The notes below the pieces were generated by a model that saw only the letters and a list, made by a program, of their open reading frames with translations, ran no database searches and was not told the DNA's origin. DNA of 64,000 nucleotides from Verrucomicrobiia bacterium. GTDB lineage: Bacteria > Verrucomicrobiota > Verrucomicrobiia > Limisphaerales > JADLHS01. Numbering within the stretch: the stretch's first letter is position 1; every line of letters begins with the position of its first letter. The position numbers and the translations under genes were made by a program. The stretch spans positions 62,001 through 126,000 of the forward strand of contig JAHCLO010000004.1 of assembly GCA_026125285.1 (NCBI GenBank), given 5' to 3'. This document shows, piece by piece, positions 17,645-26,521 of the stretch.

Positions 17645-17779
17645 CCATGAACCTGATGTGGGACAGGCTTTCCAGCCTGCCGGTTCCCCGGACTTTCCAG
17701 TCCGGGGTGCCAACGGGCGACTGGAAAGTCGCCCGCACCGGCGGACAGGAATGTCCACCCTACATCGCGAGGTTCATGG
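17645..17779. repeat. Element E: four consecutive hairpins with a TTCC/GGAA centre
   Basis: Bounded by CCATGAACC (17645-17653) and GGTTCATGG (17771-17779). Inside are CAGGCT-TTCC-AGCCTG (17664-17679), CCCCGGACT-TTCC-AGTCCGGGG (17686-17707), GGGCGACT-GGAA-AGTCGCCC (17715-17734) and GGACA-GGAA-TGTCC (17743-17756). Confidence 0.85.
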
Positions 17780-17815
17780 AAAGCCTCCAATCCCGAAATC
17801 GGGCGCGCTCTGGAA

Positions 17816-17965
17816 CCATGAACCGGAGCACTGTCAGTCCCGCGCGGAGAGCGGCGCTGAAGACGCACGCACTCCAGACGCTTCGCGAGCTTTCAGCGTC
17901 AAGTACCCTCGCGAAGCGTTTGGAGTGCGGCTGATTCATCGCCGCTTTGGGCGAAGGGGTTCAGG
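17816..17965. repeat. Element B copy 1: long palindrome
   Basis: Bounded by CCATGAACC (17816-17824) and GGTTCAGG (17958-17965). The central hairpin has 21-base arms, 17869-17889 and 17908-17928 (GCACTCCAGACGCTTCGCGA and its complement, one mismatch). Outer complementary GCGGCG/CGCCGC segments extend it. A second copy is at 19535-19660. Confidence 0.85.
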
Positions 17966-18000
17966 AAGCGTTTCCACGATTTCCGAATCGCGCAGCGGCG

Positions 18001-18099
18001 CCATGAACCGTAGTGGTGGCTCGGCAGAGCGCCGCATACTGGCTGCGGTGGGAATGGCGGCGCTCTGCCGAGACGCCGCTACGACGCAAAGGTTCGTGG
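18001..18099. repeat. Element C: GTAG-type palindrome
   Basis: The arms at 18010-18035 and 18057-18082 are 26 bases with three mismatches. They begin GTAG, end CTAC and contain a perfect CTCGGCAGAGCGCCGC core. The element is bounded by CCATGAACC (18001-18009) and GGTTCGTGG (18091-18099). Confidence 0.85.
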
Positions 18100-18202
18100 A
18101 CAGAAAAACGACGACGAGCAGGACAGCATCGCGCAGCCGTCTCTGCCCGTCTTAAACTCGCTTTAACTCGTTGGCGTCGGTTATGCCGCGCCGGTGAGAG
18201 TC

Positions 18203-19189
18203 TTAATAGTTGAACATGGGCCGCCCGTTGGCGAAGAGGATGTAGCCAGTGCGTTCGAGATACCAATTGAAATCCCGTCGGCCTTCGGCATCAAACCCCA
18301 TGGTACTCGGATACGCGTACTGCACGCGCGTGTATTTGGAAGTGCGGCTCTGCCACTTCTTGATTTCTGAATGGCCGTCCGCAAACGAGAATCCGCACGC
18401 CCCGTTGTGATAGGAAGCGGGAATATCCTGCCACGCGCTGGCACTTGGGTTATTGATGAAGTAACCGTCATTGATCGAGTCCGCGTGTTCGTCAATGAAC
18501 AGCCAGGTTTTGGCGGGACGAGGTACTTGCGATTGCTTCAGATACTGCCGGTATTCCTGGAAGCCCCAGTTCTGGCCGTTGAATGTTGGGTCACCAGTAG
18601 GGATACTCCGGAAACGGCCAAAAATCGAATTCATCGCCAGACTGCGTACACGTTGATCGAATCCGGCGATTTTCTGCACCGGGCTGAGGTAGTTGTCCGC
18701 CGGGCATTTGTAAACGCCGATCGTGGCGGCCGTGTACTTGCCCAAGACGCCGCTGACAATCCACTGTCGGTTGGTGTTGCTGCGGTCGTTAACGGATCCA
18801 CTCGCGCCCCAAGTCATGACATTGTTCACCCAATTGTCGAGCGCACCATTGTTGATCGCCTCGATCGTTTCGGCGACGCCGTAGTTGTTGGGGACGCGGT
18901 CATCGGAGTCGCCGTTGTAAAGATGCCAAGCGAGGGTGAGTTGTTTAGTGTTGTTCAAGCAGCCGATGCCTTGCGCCTTGGTTTTGGACTTGGCGAGCGC
19001 CGGCAACAACATGGCGGCGAGAATGGCAATGATGGCAATGACCACCAGCAGTTCGATGAGGGTGAAGCCGCGAGAACGGCGACCGATGTGGTTTGAGCGA
19101 CGAGTTGGCGCGAGCGTGGTATCCGCAGACTTCCCGTTCGCCTTTAGTTTGCGTGGTTGCATAATACGCGAATCGTTACGACGAAACAT
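18203..19189 (-). CDS. Type II pseudopilin-like protein (prepilin N-terminal motif, H-x9-DG type C-terminus)
   Basis: About 328 residues from an ATG at 19189, which has AAGGGG ten bases upstream; 19162 is an alternative start. A basic leader of about 50 residues precedes the prepilin peptidase site [20 protein letters not shown], whose Gly-Phe junction and Glu at position 5 are canonical. The transmembrane helix continues into the [18 protein letters not shown] block. The C-terminal region contains [20 protein letters not shown], typical of the very large pseudopilin families of Verrucomicrobia and Planctomycetes. Expected product: a membrane-anchored, processed pseudopilin, perhaps of a type II secretion or surface system. 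It stands alone, with repeats A, B, C and E on both sides. Confidence 0.93.
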   Translation of the reverse strand: MFRRNDSRIMQPRKLKANGKSADTTLAPTRRSNHIGRRSRGFTLIELLVVIAIIAILAAMLLPALAKSKTKAQGIGCLNNTKQLTLAWHLYNGDSDDRVPNNYGVAETIEAINNGALDNWVNNVMTWGASGSVNDRSNTNRQWIVSGVLGKYTAATIGVYKCPADNYLSPVQKIAGFDQRVRSLAMNSIFGRFRSIPTGDPTFNGQNWGFQEYRQYLKQSQVPRPAKTWLFIDEHADSINDGYFINNPSASAWQDIPASYHNGACGFSFADGHSEIKKWQSRTSKYTRVQYAYPSTMGFDAEGRRDFNWYLERTGYILFANGRPMFNY

Positions 19190-19534
19190 ACACAGACCGC
19201 CCCTTCCTGGCCAGTAGCATTTTTCGGACGCTTCGCTGTTTTCGGCGGTATCAATCCGCACTGCTCAAAATTTTGGCCGCGAATGGGCCTGTCCCCGCTC
19301 CCAGCGGGGACCGGGGTGAAGGCGGGCCAAACCACAAACTGGACCAACTGGGAAGGAAGTTTGATGGACGCTCGCCCTCATCCCGGCCTTCTCCCCCAGG
19401 AGAAGGAGTATACGAGTGACGTTCGAGCTTCACGAGATGCCCGACGGCTGTCCCCCTCCGCAGGGGGAGAGGATCAGCGTGAGAATTCTCTGAACAGCTT
19501 CGCGCGGGGAACCCTTGGACCGGCGAAGCATCGG

Positions 19535-19660
19535 TCCCGCGCGAAAAGCGGCGCTGAAGCCGCGCGCACTCCAGACGCTTCGCGACCTTTCCACGTCAAC
19601 CAACCGCGCGAAGCGTTTGGAGTGCGGCTGATTTATCGCCGCTTTGGGCGAAGGGATTTA
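19535..19660. repeat. Element B copy 2: long palindrome
   Basis: The perfect or near-perfect 19-base arms are at 19566-19584 and 19607-19625 (GCACTCCAGACGCTTCGCG and the complement). The flanks GTCCCGCGCG, GCGGCGCTGAAG and GCCGCTTTGGGCGAAGGG match copy 1. The CCATGAACC/GGTTCATGG border is not conserved here. Confidence 0.82.
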
Positions 19661-19720
19661 ATGGGAGGGCGGGGATGGCACGAGCAGAATCCGAATCATG
19701 CAAAACGCCCGATTGCCGTC

Positions 19721-19870
19721 CCCTCACCGCGGGGGGAGAGAGATTTCGCCGAATCCAAATTCGCGCTTTGAACCCCCGAACCGTAGCCGCCGACGTGAGG
19801 AGGCGGATTCCCCAGAGCTGCAACGTTTTCCGCCTCCTCACGTCGGCGGCTACGAGCGAAGGGTTCGGGG
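19721..19870. repeat. Extended repeat A copy 3, containing a GTAG-type palindrome
   Basis: The palindrome is 19783-19853 (71 bases, 25-base arms, GTAGCCGCCGACGTGAGGAG to CGTCGGCGGCTAC). It is preceded by the same GAGAGATTTC and TTCGCGCTTTG segments as the unit at 17448-17608. Confidence 0.85.
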
Positions 19871-20175
19871 GGAGGGAAACAGCAGTCGTCGCTCTCTCGG
19901 TTTGCGGAAGGCAATCCTGCTACTGCCGACTCACGACACTCGGAAAGCCGGCGGACGATTCTCCCTCCCCCAGCGGGAGAGGGCTGGGGTGAGGGAGAAT
20001 CGCACAAACGAACTTTGCCCCGGCTCAGAGCAACTCTCGATTCGCCAGGATCATTCATCGCTGTCATCAATTGCTGCTTCAAGTGTCGCTAGTGCGGGGA
20101 CTCAGAAGTCTGGAGACATGCGCCCTACCACGTGTCGCAATTGGTTTGTCGCAGTACCAGGCATGAGTAAGAACC

Positions 20176-21060
20176 TCAAGCAACCAACCCGTCCCGCGCC
20201 ACACGCACCACAGCGCGAATGAATTCGGGATTCGTCCCACAGCAACCGCCGATGAAACTCGCCCCAAGCTCGATGAGTTCCGGCACGTGACTGGCAAACT
20301 CGGTCGGCGTAGCCTCATAAACGGCGCGGCCTTCCACCAGCGTGGGCAACCCTGCGTTGGCCTTGATCCAAATGGGCCGGTCGGTGGCGGCGCGCAAGCG
20401 TTTACAGACTGCGGCGAACCCGGCGATGCCCTGCCCGCAGTTCGCACCGACGATATCCGCCCCAGCGACGGTGAAAGCTTCGGCCACTTGTTCGGGCGTG
20501 TTGCCCATCATCGTGCGGTCTTTGTCTTTGCCGGAATCAAACACGGCGCTGGCCGCAACCGGCAGGCCGGTTTGGCAGGCCGCAGTGACGGCGATCCGGC
20601 CTTCCTCCAGATCGGAAATGGTTTCAATCACCAGCGCATCGGCGCCCGCGGCAGCGAGGGCACGGGCCTGTTCCGCGAACGCCACGCTCAATTCCTGCTC
20701 CGTGACTTCACCACTCATCAATAACTTGCCGCTGGGGCCAATGGAGGCGAACACCCGCGCGCGGCGGCCGGCGGCTTCGCGGGAAATCTCCACCCCGCGG
20801 CGATTGATTTCACTCACGCGGTCAGCAAGCCCATTCTCGGCGAGGCGAATGCGGTTCGCGCCGAAGGTGTTGGTGAGAATGATCTGGCTGCCTGCGTCCA
20901 CGTACGCGCGGGCAACTTCAGCGACGCGTTCCGGGTGGGTGAGATTCCAGGCATCCGGGAATTCGCCCACGGGCAGTCCGCGTGCCTGCAATTCCGTGCC
21001 CCAGGCGCCGTCGGTTACCACCGGACCACGGACGAGGAGTTGTTCGATGAACTGATGCAC
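20176..21060 (-). CDS. Homocysteine S-methyltransferase domain protein
   Basis: A 294-residue TIM-barrel methyltransferase matching the homocysteine-binding domain of MetH and betaine-homocysteine methyltransferase. Zinc ligands are in VGANCGQG and in the terminal GGCCGTNP. VVTDGAWGTELQARG and IILTNTFGANR are family blocks. It transfers a methyl group to homocysteine or another thiol in the cytoplasm. The folate-binding, cobalamin-binding and reactivation domains of full MetH are missing. A separate corrinoid protein gene ends 24 bases upstream in the same operon, so a two-part corrinoid-dependent system is likely. The methyl donor is not shown by the sequence. Confidence 0.88.
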   Translation of the reverse strand: MHQFIEQLLVRGPVVTDGAWGTELQARGLPVGEFPDAWNLTHPERVAEVARAYVDAGSQIILTNTFGANRIRLAENGLADRVSEINRRGVEISREAAGRRARVFASIGPSGKLLMSGEVTEQELSVAFAEQARALAAAGADALVIETISDLEEGRIAVTAACQTGLPVAASAVFDSGKDKDRTMMGNTPEQVAEAFTVAGADIVGANCGQGIAGFAAVCKRLRAATDRPIWIKANAGLPTLVEGRAVYEATPTEFASHVPELIELGASFIGGCCGTNPEFIRAVVRVARDGLVA

Positions 21061-21084
21061 GGCGGCAGATTTTCCACAAGTGGT

Positions 21085-21729
21085 TTACTTCGCTGCCAGC
21101 CCCAAGGCTTGGCGCGCAACGCCCACCGCACCGACGGCGTTTTCGCTGTAACCGTCCGCGCCAATATCCGTGGCATACTTTTGGGTGATGGGCGCACCGC
21201 CCACGAGCACCTTGACCTTGTCGCGCACGCCCGCCTGCGTGAGCGCGTCAATGGTGGTCTTCATGGCCGGCATGGTGGTGGTGAGAAGCGCCGACATGGC
21301 CACAATGTGCGCTCCCTGTTCGTTGACGGCGGCAATGAATTTCTCAGGCGGAACATTCACGCCCAAATCAATGACCTCGAACCCGCCGCCCTCGAACATG
21401 GCCGCCACCAGATTCTTGCCGATGTCGTGCAGGTCGCCCTTGACCGTGCCTACCGCCACGGTGCCGAGCGGTTTGGCCCCGCGCGCCGCCAACAACGGGC
21501 GGACCAGTTCCAACGCCGCCTTCATGGCGCGGGCGGAGATCAGCAGTTCCGGCACGAAGTATTCGCTGGTCTCGAAGCGCCGCCCGACTTCGTTCATGGC
21601 GGGGATCATGTACTCATCCACCAGCTTGACCGGGTCCGCGCCTTCCTGGAGGGCTTGTTCGGTGAAGGTGTGTGCGATTTTTGCGTCCCCGTTGAGGATC
21701 GCCTCGTAGAGTGATTTCAGGTCGGCCAT
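21085..21729 (-). CDS. Corrinoid (B12-binding) methyltransferase protein, MtaC/MtbC type
   Basis: A 214-residue protein with the two domains of corrinoid methyl carriers. A helical cap of about 90 residues is followed by a Rossmann-like B12 domain. The cobalt-ligating motif DLHDIGKN has the DxHxxG signature, and VLVGGAP near the C-terminus completes the binding site. It carries a methyl group on cobalt between a substrate methyltransferase and an acceptor. Its neighbour, the homocysteine methyltransferase directly downstream, is the obvious acceptor enzyme. The substrate-specific donor methyltransferase is not adjacent; the UroD-family protein at 53263 is one possible partner elsewhere in the window. 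No cobalamin riboswitch was recognised upstream. Confidence 0.9.
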   Translation of the reverse strand: MADLKSLYEAILNGDAKIAHTFTEQALQEGADPVKLVDEYMIPAMNEVGRRFETSEYFVPELLISARAMKAALELVRPLLAARGAKPLGTVAVGTVKGDLHDIGKNLVAAMFEGGGFEVIDLGVNVPPEKFIAAVNEQGAHIVAMSALLTTTMPAMKTTIDALTQAGVRDKVKVLVGGAPITQKYATDIGADGYSENAVGAVGVARQALGLAAK

Positions 21730-21856
21730 AAGTTTTTCCCAAGGTTAAGTGAGCCTAAGCTGCGACCGCGGCGCCAGCGTTGACCGTGGTCAATGATGGC
21801 CACCCCCATCGCAGACCTCTCACAGCGAACTGATTTGCCAGCAAACCAGCGTCAGT

Positions 21857-23212
21857 TCAAGCCGGGAAACGATACGGCGTGCGATAGTCGTAGCGCAGCA
21901 GTTTGTTCGCGGCGGAGTGGTTTGTGACCTTTTCCGCCTGCGCGTCCCATTCCAGCAGTGACCGCGTCTTGAGCGCGATATTGGCCAGCAGTGTCGTTGT
22001 CGTGCTGCGATGCCCCGTCTCGGCGTCGGCGTTGCACAACTTCCGGCTCTTGACGCAATCGAGAAAGTTGCGCGCGTGCGGTGCGGTAGTGTCGCCGCTG
22101 CCGGTCGCCTGTTTGGCTTCAATCAACGGCTTTTCGCCGACGCGCCAGCCGCGTTCGAGTTTGCGATCCGTCGGCATGCGCACGGGAAAGGCGTTCGGGG
22201 TAATGGCGTCCGGCACGACTTCAAAGCCGGTGGTGGTGCCGAACAACGTTCCTTTCGTGCCGCGAAACTCCAACTCGCATCGCCGCACGGACGAAGCCGG
22301 CGCAGCGGTGGCGTTGAACTGGGAGAACGTCACGAGCGATCCGCCGGGGTATTCCCAGGTGACTTCGAGCGTGTCCGGAATCTCGCGGTTGTCGTCAATG
22401 TCCGCAACCCGTCCGCCCAGCGCGGTGACAGCCGTGGGGGCGTTGTGGCCCAGGGCCCATTGAATGCAATCAAGATAATGCACCCCCATGTTCGTGACCT
22501 GACCGCCGGAGAAATCATAGAACCAGCGGAAGCGGTAGAGGCCGCGACTCTCGTTGTAACGCTGCTTCGGCGCGGGACCAACCCACGCTTCCCAATCCAG
22601 CCCCGGCGGCGGTTCGCTGTCCGGCGGATTGCCGATGCCCTTCGGCCATTCATTCTGAATGTGAAAGCAACGGGCGACCGTGACCTTACCAATGCCGCCG
22701 CCGCGAATGAAGTCCGCCATCTCGCGATACATTTCGGACGAACGGCGCTGCGTGCCCACCTGGCAGACGCGCTTGTGCCGCTTCACGGCTTCCACCATTG
22801 CGCGCCCCTCGGCCACGCACAGGGACAGCGGTTTCTCGACATACACGTCCTTCCCGGCTTCGCACGCATGTATCGTCTGCAAGGCGTGCCAGTGATCCGG
22901 CGTGTTGATGACCACCGCGTCCAGGTCCTTCATTTCGAGCAAGCGGCGGTAGTCCTTGAACGGCTTGGGATTCGTACCGATTTTCTTCGCGGCGAAATCC
23001 ACGTAAGGCTGATAGATGTCGCAAACGGCGACAACCTCGGCGTCCGGCTGTTTGAGAAACGCGTCGAGCACCTGATCGCCGCGATTGCCCAATCCGATGA
23101 AGCCCAGCCGCACGCGCTCGTTGGCGCCCAACACGCGGAACTGCGACAGCGCCGCGGCGGTGCTGATGGTGCCCAGCGTTTTGGTGAATTCCCTGCGAGT
23201 GATTGATTTCAT
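21857..23212 (-). CDS. Exported Gfo/Idh/MocA-family oxidoreductase
   Basis: A 451-residue protein with a twin-arginine-like leader ([17 protein letters not shown]) and then a Rossmann start [19 protein letters not shown]. The Gfo/Idh signature [17 protein letters not shown] supplies the catalytic-site EKP. The C-terminal domain carries [17 protein letters not shown], with the usual active-site His region. It is an NAD(P)-dependent oxidoreductase of sugars or sugar derivatives; export through Tat with bound cofactor is common in these phyla. Start 23212 is chosen because the 40 codons upstream show no homology. A Gfo/Idh paralogue lies at 24261-25508. The substrate is unknown. Confidence 0.9.
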   Translation of the reverse strand: MKSITRREFTKTLGTISTAAALSQFRVLGANERVRLGFIGLGNRGDQVLDAFLKQPDAEVVAVCDIYQPYVDFAAKKIGTNPKPFKDYRRLLEMKDLDAVVINTPDHWHALQTIHACEAGKDVYVEKPLSLCVAEGRAMVEAVKRHKRVCQVGTQRRSSEMYREMADFIRGGGIGKVTVARCFHIQNEWPKGIGNPPDSEPPPGLDWEAWVGPAPKQRYNESRGLYRFRWFYDFSGGQVTNMGVHYLDCIQWALGHNAPTAVTALGGRVADIDDNREIPDTLEVTWEYPGGSLVTFSQFNATAAPASSVRRCELEFRGTKGTLFGTTTGFEVVPDAITPNAFPVRMPTDRKLERGWRVGEKPLIEAKQATGSGDTTAPHARNFLDCVKSRKLCNADAETGHRSTTTTLLANIALKTRSLLEWDAQAEKVTNHSAANKLLRYDYRTPYRFPA

Positions 23213-23473
23213 AATTCGTATTCTCGTTATGATTTTCGGTTGTCCGCTCGGATCGGGTGTTCCTTGCGTCCTCTGCAAATTCCTTCGCGTCTTTCGCGCT
23301 AAAATCAAAACACATAGAACGACAAGCTCCACGCAAGAATCCCAGCCGGCCTCGTCCGCGCAACCCTTCCCTGGCGCAGAAGCTCGCGGACTCAGCGGTC
23401 CGCGCTCCGCATGCCCATTCGACTTCTTCGTCGCACACGAGGATTCTGCCGCATTGCTGGTCCAAGGACAACC

Positions 23474-24058
23474 TCAACCACCCGCGACGGAACCTGAACC
23501 CCCGTCAGCCGTGTGACTCCCGGATGCCGCTGCTGTGACAGGTGGAAACTCGCGCACCAAATCACCTAGGTCGCGGCGTGGCAGGCGCGGCGGTGTTTCT
23601 GCCGACCAACCGATGGGCAGGATGGCTACGGGCCGCAGCCCGGCGCGCAGGCCGAGGAAGCTGGCAACGCGCTGCTCCTCAAACGCCCCAACCCAGCACG
23701 TGGCCAATCCCAATGAGGTGGCCGCCAGTTGCGCGTAGGCCGTTGCGATGGTGGCATCCTGCACGCAAAACAGTTGTTCGCCGGCGGCGCCGTACTTCGC
23801 TCCGCTGCGTGCAGGATCGGCGCAGAACACCAGCACTACCGGGGCTTGGGCGATGAACGCCTGATTGAAGGTGTGTCCTGCCAGGGCGCCAATGAGGCCA
23901 CGGTCGCGCAACAAGACGATTTCATAAGCCTGCACATTGCCGGCCGACGGCGATTGATTCGCGGCGGCAAGGATCGCGTTCAATTGCTCCGCCGAAACGG
24001 GTTTGTCCTGGTAAGCGCGCACCGACTGTCGGGCGTGAATGGCTTCAAACAAAGTCAT
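23474..24058 (-). CDS. Nitroreductase-family flavoprotein
   Basis: A 194-residue protein from MTLFEAIHARQSVR at 24058. The N-terminal RQSVRAY block binds FMN phosphate in nitroreductases, and QSPSAGNVQAYEIVLL and ATCWVGAFEEQRV follow. The C-terminal 20 residues are low-complexity Ser/Gly/Ala. Expected: an FMN-dependent NAD(P)H oxidoreductase in the cytoplasm, acting on nitroaromatics, quinones or an unknown substrate. It lies between the two Gfo/Idh genes on the same strand but 200-260 bases from each, so operon membership is doubtful. The 23213-23473 gap holds a CGCGGAC/GTCCGCG hairpin (23385-23404). Confidence 0.85.
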   Translation of the reverse strand: MTLFEAIHARQSVRAYQDKPVSAEQLNAILAAANQSPSAGNVQAYEIVLLRDRGLIGALAGHTFNQAFIAQAPVVLVFCADPARSGAKYGAAGEQLFCVQDATIATAYAQLAATSLGLATCWVGAFEEQRVASFLGLRAGLRPVAILPIGWSAETPPRLPRRDLGDLVREFPPVTAAASGSHTADGGSGSVAGG

Positions 24059-24260
24059 AACTCTCGCCAAGGTTGAACGGAGACGGTTAGAGGCAGCTTG
24101 ATGCGGGTCAAGTGTTCGGCAAATACGAGTCGCGCACAGTCACTTGCACGGAGCGGGTTGAACGGAGTTCCAACCGGGAGGACTGACGAAAGGTCAAACC
24201 TCAATGGAAAGACCAAGCTCGAGATCCACGACCAGGGTGACTCTCCACGCTGGGTTCATT

Positions 24261-25508
24261 TCAACCGCTCACGATGGCCTGTGTGACCGGATCAAACTGC
24301 TGCCGTCGTCCGGTTTCCTGTGCCCGGGCGGACATGACCACCGCCACGGTCTGTTGCTGGCCAAACTGAATGTCCGCCGCCGGCAGTTTGCGGGAACGCA
24401 GACTTTCCAGCCAATTCTCCATGTGCGGTGTCACCTGCACGCCCGTGAGTTTGCGTGGCTCGGCGGGTTTGTCCCGTGTGCCACCTTCCGGGGTGATGGT
24501 CCAGTTGTCCATGTCGAGCGTCGCCTCGGTGCCATGCAAGCGGAAGTGCGACCCGGCGGCGTTGCCCAGGTCCATCGCAAAGTCGAACAGAAATCCTTCC
24601 GGGTATTCCAGGACGGTGTGAAAGGTATCCGGATGTTCGCGACCATCCTGCCACACGTAGTTGCCGCCCAGCGACACGGCGCGGGAGGGGTATTTCGCTC
24701 CCGTCAAAAAGCAGACTAGATCGGCGAAGTGCGGGAGCCACAATCCGGGAATGCCATTGGTGCAAAAGCGATAAAGCTGCCACCGCCGCAGCAATTTCGC
24801 ATCGAATGGCATCGTACCCACGCCCATGAGAAATGCCGGCCAATCCACGTCGGCTTCCAGGCAATCGGCATACGGCCGCGCCCAGCGCGCGTGATTGAAA
24901 TGCACGGCTACGGAGATGCGATTCAGTTTGCCCAGCATCCCGGCTGTGACCGCTTGCGCTGCGGCAAGGTGACGCCCATCGCTCCGCCGTTGGGTTCCAA
25001 CCTGCACAATGCGCTGCTTCGCCCGCGCCAGGGCCAGGGCCTGGTTGGCCAAAGTCAGCTCCAAGGACATCGGTTTCTCGACATAGACGTCTTTGCCCGC
25101 TGCAAGTGCCTCCAGCAGGATCGGTGTATGGCCGAAGTCCGGTGTGGCGATGACCACGGCGTCCACGTCCGGGAGTGCCAGCAATTCCTGAAACCGCGAG
25201 CAGGTTCGCGGCGCGTTGCCGCTGGCGGCGACCTTGGCGGCCGTGGATTCACGGTTCTTTTTCCACACATCACAAACGGCGGTGACTTGGACATTCTGAC
25301 TCCCGGTCGCGCGCAGGATTTCCAAGAGCAGCGCCTGGGCGCGATCGCCGGTGCCAATCATGCCGATGGAGATGCGATCATTTGCGCCGGAAGCGCCGCG
25401 TAACGCCCGTGGGCTGAGGCTCAAGGCGAGTGCGCCGAGGGAAGTGTGCTGGAGAAAGCGCCTGCGCGTGACGGTGGAACGAGGACTCTGCGAAGCGTCA
25501 TGGTTCAT
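24261..25508 (-). CDS. Exported Gfo/Idh/MocA-family oxidoreductase
   Basis: A 415-residue protein with a strong Tat leader (VTRRRFLQHTSLGALALSLS). The Rossmann motif is ISIGMIGTGDRAQALL, and the VYVEKPMSLELTLANQALAL signature is followed by [11 protein letters not shown]. It resembles the paralogue at 21857 in architecture but is not nearly identical. Both should be NAD(P)-dependent sugar oxidoreductases exported in folded form. A xylose-isomerase-like TIM-barrel gene lies 92 bases upstream on the same strand, a frequent partnership in glycan degradation. The substrate is unknown. Confidence 0.9.
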   Translation of the reverse strand: MNHDASQSPRSTVTRRRFLQHTSLGALALSLSPRALRGASGANDRISIGMIGTGDRAQALLLEILRATGSQNVQVTAVCDVWKKNRESTAAKVAASGNAPRTCSRFQELLALPDVDAVVIATPDFGHTPILLEALAAGKDVYVEKPMSLELTLANQALALARAKQRIVQVGTQRRSDGRHLAAAQAVTAGMLGKLNRISVAVHFNHARWARPYADCLEADVDWPAFLMGVGTMPFDAKLLRRWQLYRFCTNGIPGLWLPHFADLVCFLTGAKYPSRAVSLGGNYVWQDGREHPDTFHTVLEYPEGFLFDFAMDLGNAAGSHFRLHGTEATLDMDNWTITPEGGTRDKPAEPRKLTGVQVTPHMENWLESLRSRKLPAADIQFGQQQTVAVVMSARAQETGRRQQFDPVTQAIVSG

Positions 25509-25600
25509 AATTCGATTCTGGACCGAATCGCTGGTCACAGGCCAGCGTGAAGTTTGAGTAAAATGGTCCTAACACAATTGAAACCGCCACGCCGGAGAGA

Positions 25601-26425
25601 TTAGAGGAGTCGCTTGAGATGCCGGATCGAACGTTCCGCCTGTTCGACGGTGCCGCACTCGACGGAAAAAACGATGTCCCGTTTCGTCTTGCGACAAATC
25701 TTGATGACACGCGCCCAGTCAATCACGCCGTCGCCACAGGCGCAGCCGACGGGCGTGCCCGTGACTTTGCCGCGCTCGGCCCGCGAGTGCTGAACGGAAA
25801 TGTCCTTTGCGTGCAGATGTACCAGGCGGCCCACGATTTTCGTCAGCCATTGGTAGGGATCTTCACCGGCAAGATAGGAATTGCCGGTGTCGAAATTGAG
25901 GCCGATGGCCGGGCTTTTCACCAGCTTGAGGATGCGATCCAGACCTGCGGGCGTTTTGCTGTATTGCTGATGACATTCCAACCCGATGAGAATCCCGCGC
26001 GGCTCGGCCACCTTTGCGGCTTCCATTAACGTGTAGCGCATCAGCACGTGGTCTTCGGCCTTGGTGGTCCACGCCTGCTTCGGTCCTTCGTCCGTGTTCA
26101 CCACCGGCGCGCCACACTCGGCGGCGAAACGGATGGCTTGTTTGAGGTATTCCACGCCAATCTCCGGTTTCGTTATCGGCGTATGCGCCGAAAGACCTGA
26201 CAGCTTCACGCCGTGTTGCTTGCAACAGCGCTTCAGGCGAAGCGGATCATCCAGCATCGAAACGCTGTGGAAGTAACCGGCCTCACTGAGAAGCTCGCGA
26301 CCCCAATGCACCATCGGTTCGACGTGCGTGTAGCCCAGTTCCGCCGCCTTCGCGACGCCCCACTCGAACGTCTTGTCCTGATGCCGGACGAATTCGAGGT
26401 TAATTCCGAGGTGAATCTTGCTCAT
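25601..26425 (-). CDS. Sugar phosphate isomerase/epimerase (xylose-isomerase-like TIM barrel)
   Basis: A 274-residue AP-endonuclease-2/xylose-isomerase-fold protein. Motifs on successive strands are YTHVEPMVHWG, VVNTDEGPKQ, LIGLECHQQYS, GLNFDTGNSYLAGEDP, LVHLHAKDISV and DIVFSVECG. The Glu, Asp, His and Glu residues in the last four usually bind the divalent metal. No signal peptide is present, so it acts in the cytoplasm. Such proteins isomerise or epimerise keto sugars and often pair with Gfo/Idh oxidoreductases like the one directly downstream. The C-terminal arm is short. The exact reaction cannot be read from the sequence. Confidence 0.85.
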   Translation of the reverse strand: MSKIHLGINLEFVRHQDKTFEWGVAKAAELGYTHVEPMVHWGRELLSEAGYFHSVSMLDDPLRLKRCCKQHGVKLSGLSAHTPITKPEIGVEYLKQAIRFAAECGAPVVNTDEGPKQAWTTKAEDHVLMRYTLMEAAKVAEPRGILIGLECHQQYSKTPAGLDRILKLVKSPAIGLNFDTGNSYLAGEDPYQWLTKIVGRLVHLHAKDISVQHSRAERGKVTGTPVGCACGDGVIDWARVIKICRKTKRDIVFSVECGTVEQAERSIRHLKRLL

Positions 26426-26521
26426 AACATTTCTCCGTGTGTTGATGGTTGCTCATTAACTGGCCGTTCAAATCTCATCGTCTGGCAATAGAGCTGGTCG
26501 CGTGGCGCTTACGTTTGATCC

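Larger units (their letters stand above)
19190..20175. other. Repeat-rich intergenic region without a credible gene
   Basis: This region holds element B copy 2, extended repeat A copy 2's partner, and several short CCCTC/GAGGG hairpins: near 19370-19400, at 19452-19475 and at 19961-19997 (CCCTCCCCCAGCGGGAG followed by GGGCTGGGGTGAGGG). Open frames across it are translations of these repeats. Confidence 0.7.

Noticed and set aside
17448-18099. CRISPR array
   Set aside because: Repeats are few, long, palindromic and differ in their interior; there are no uniform repeats with unique spacers of constant length and no cas genes.
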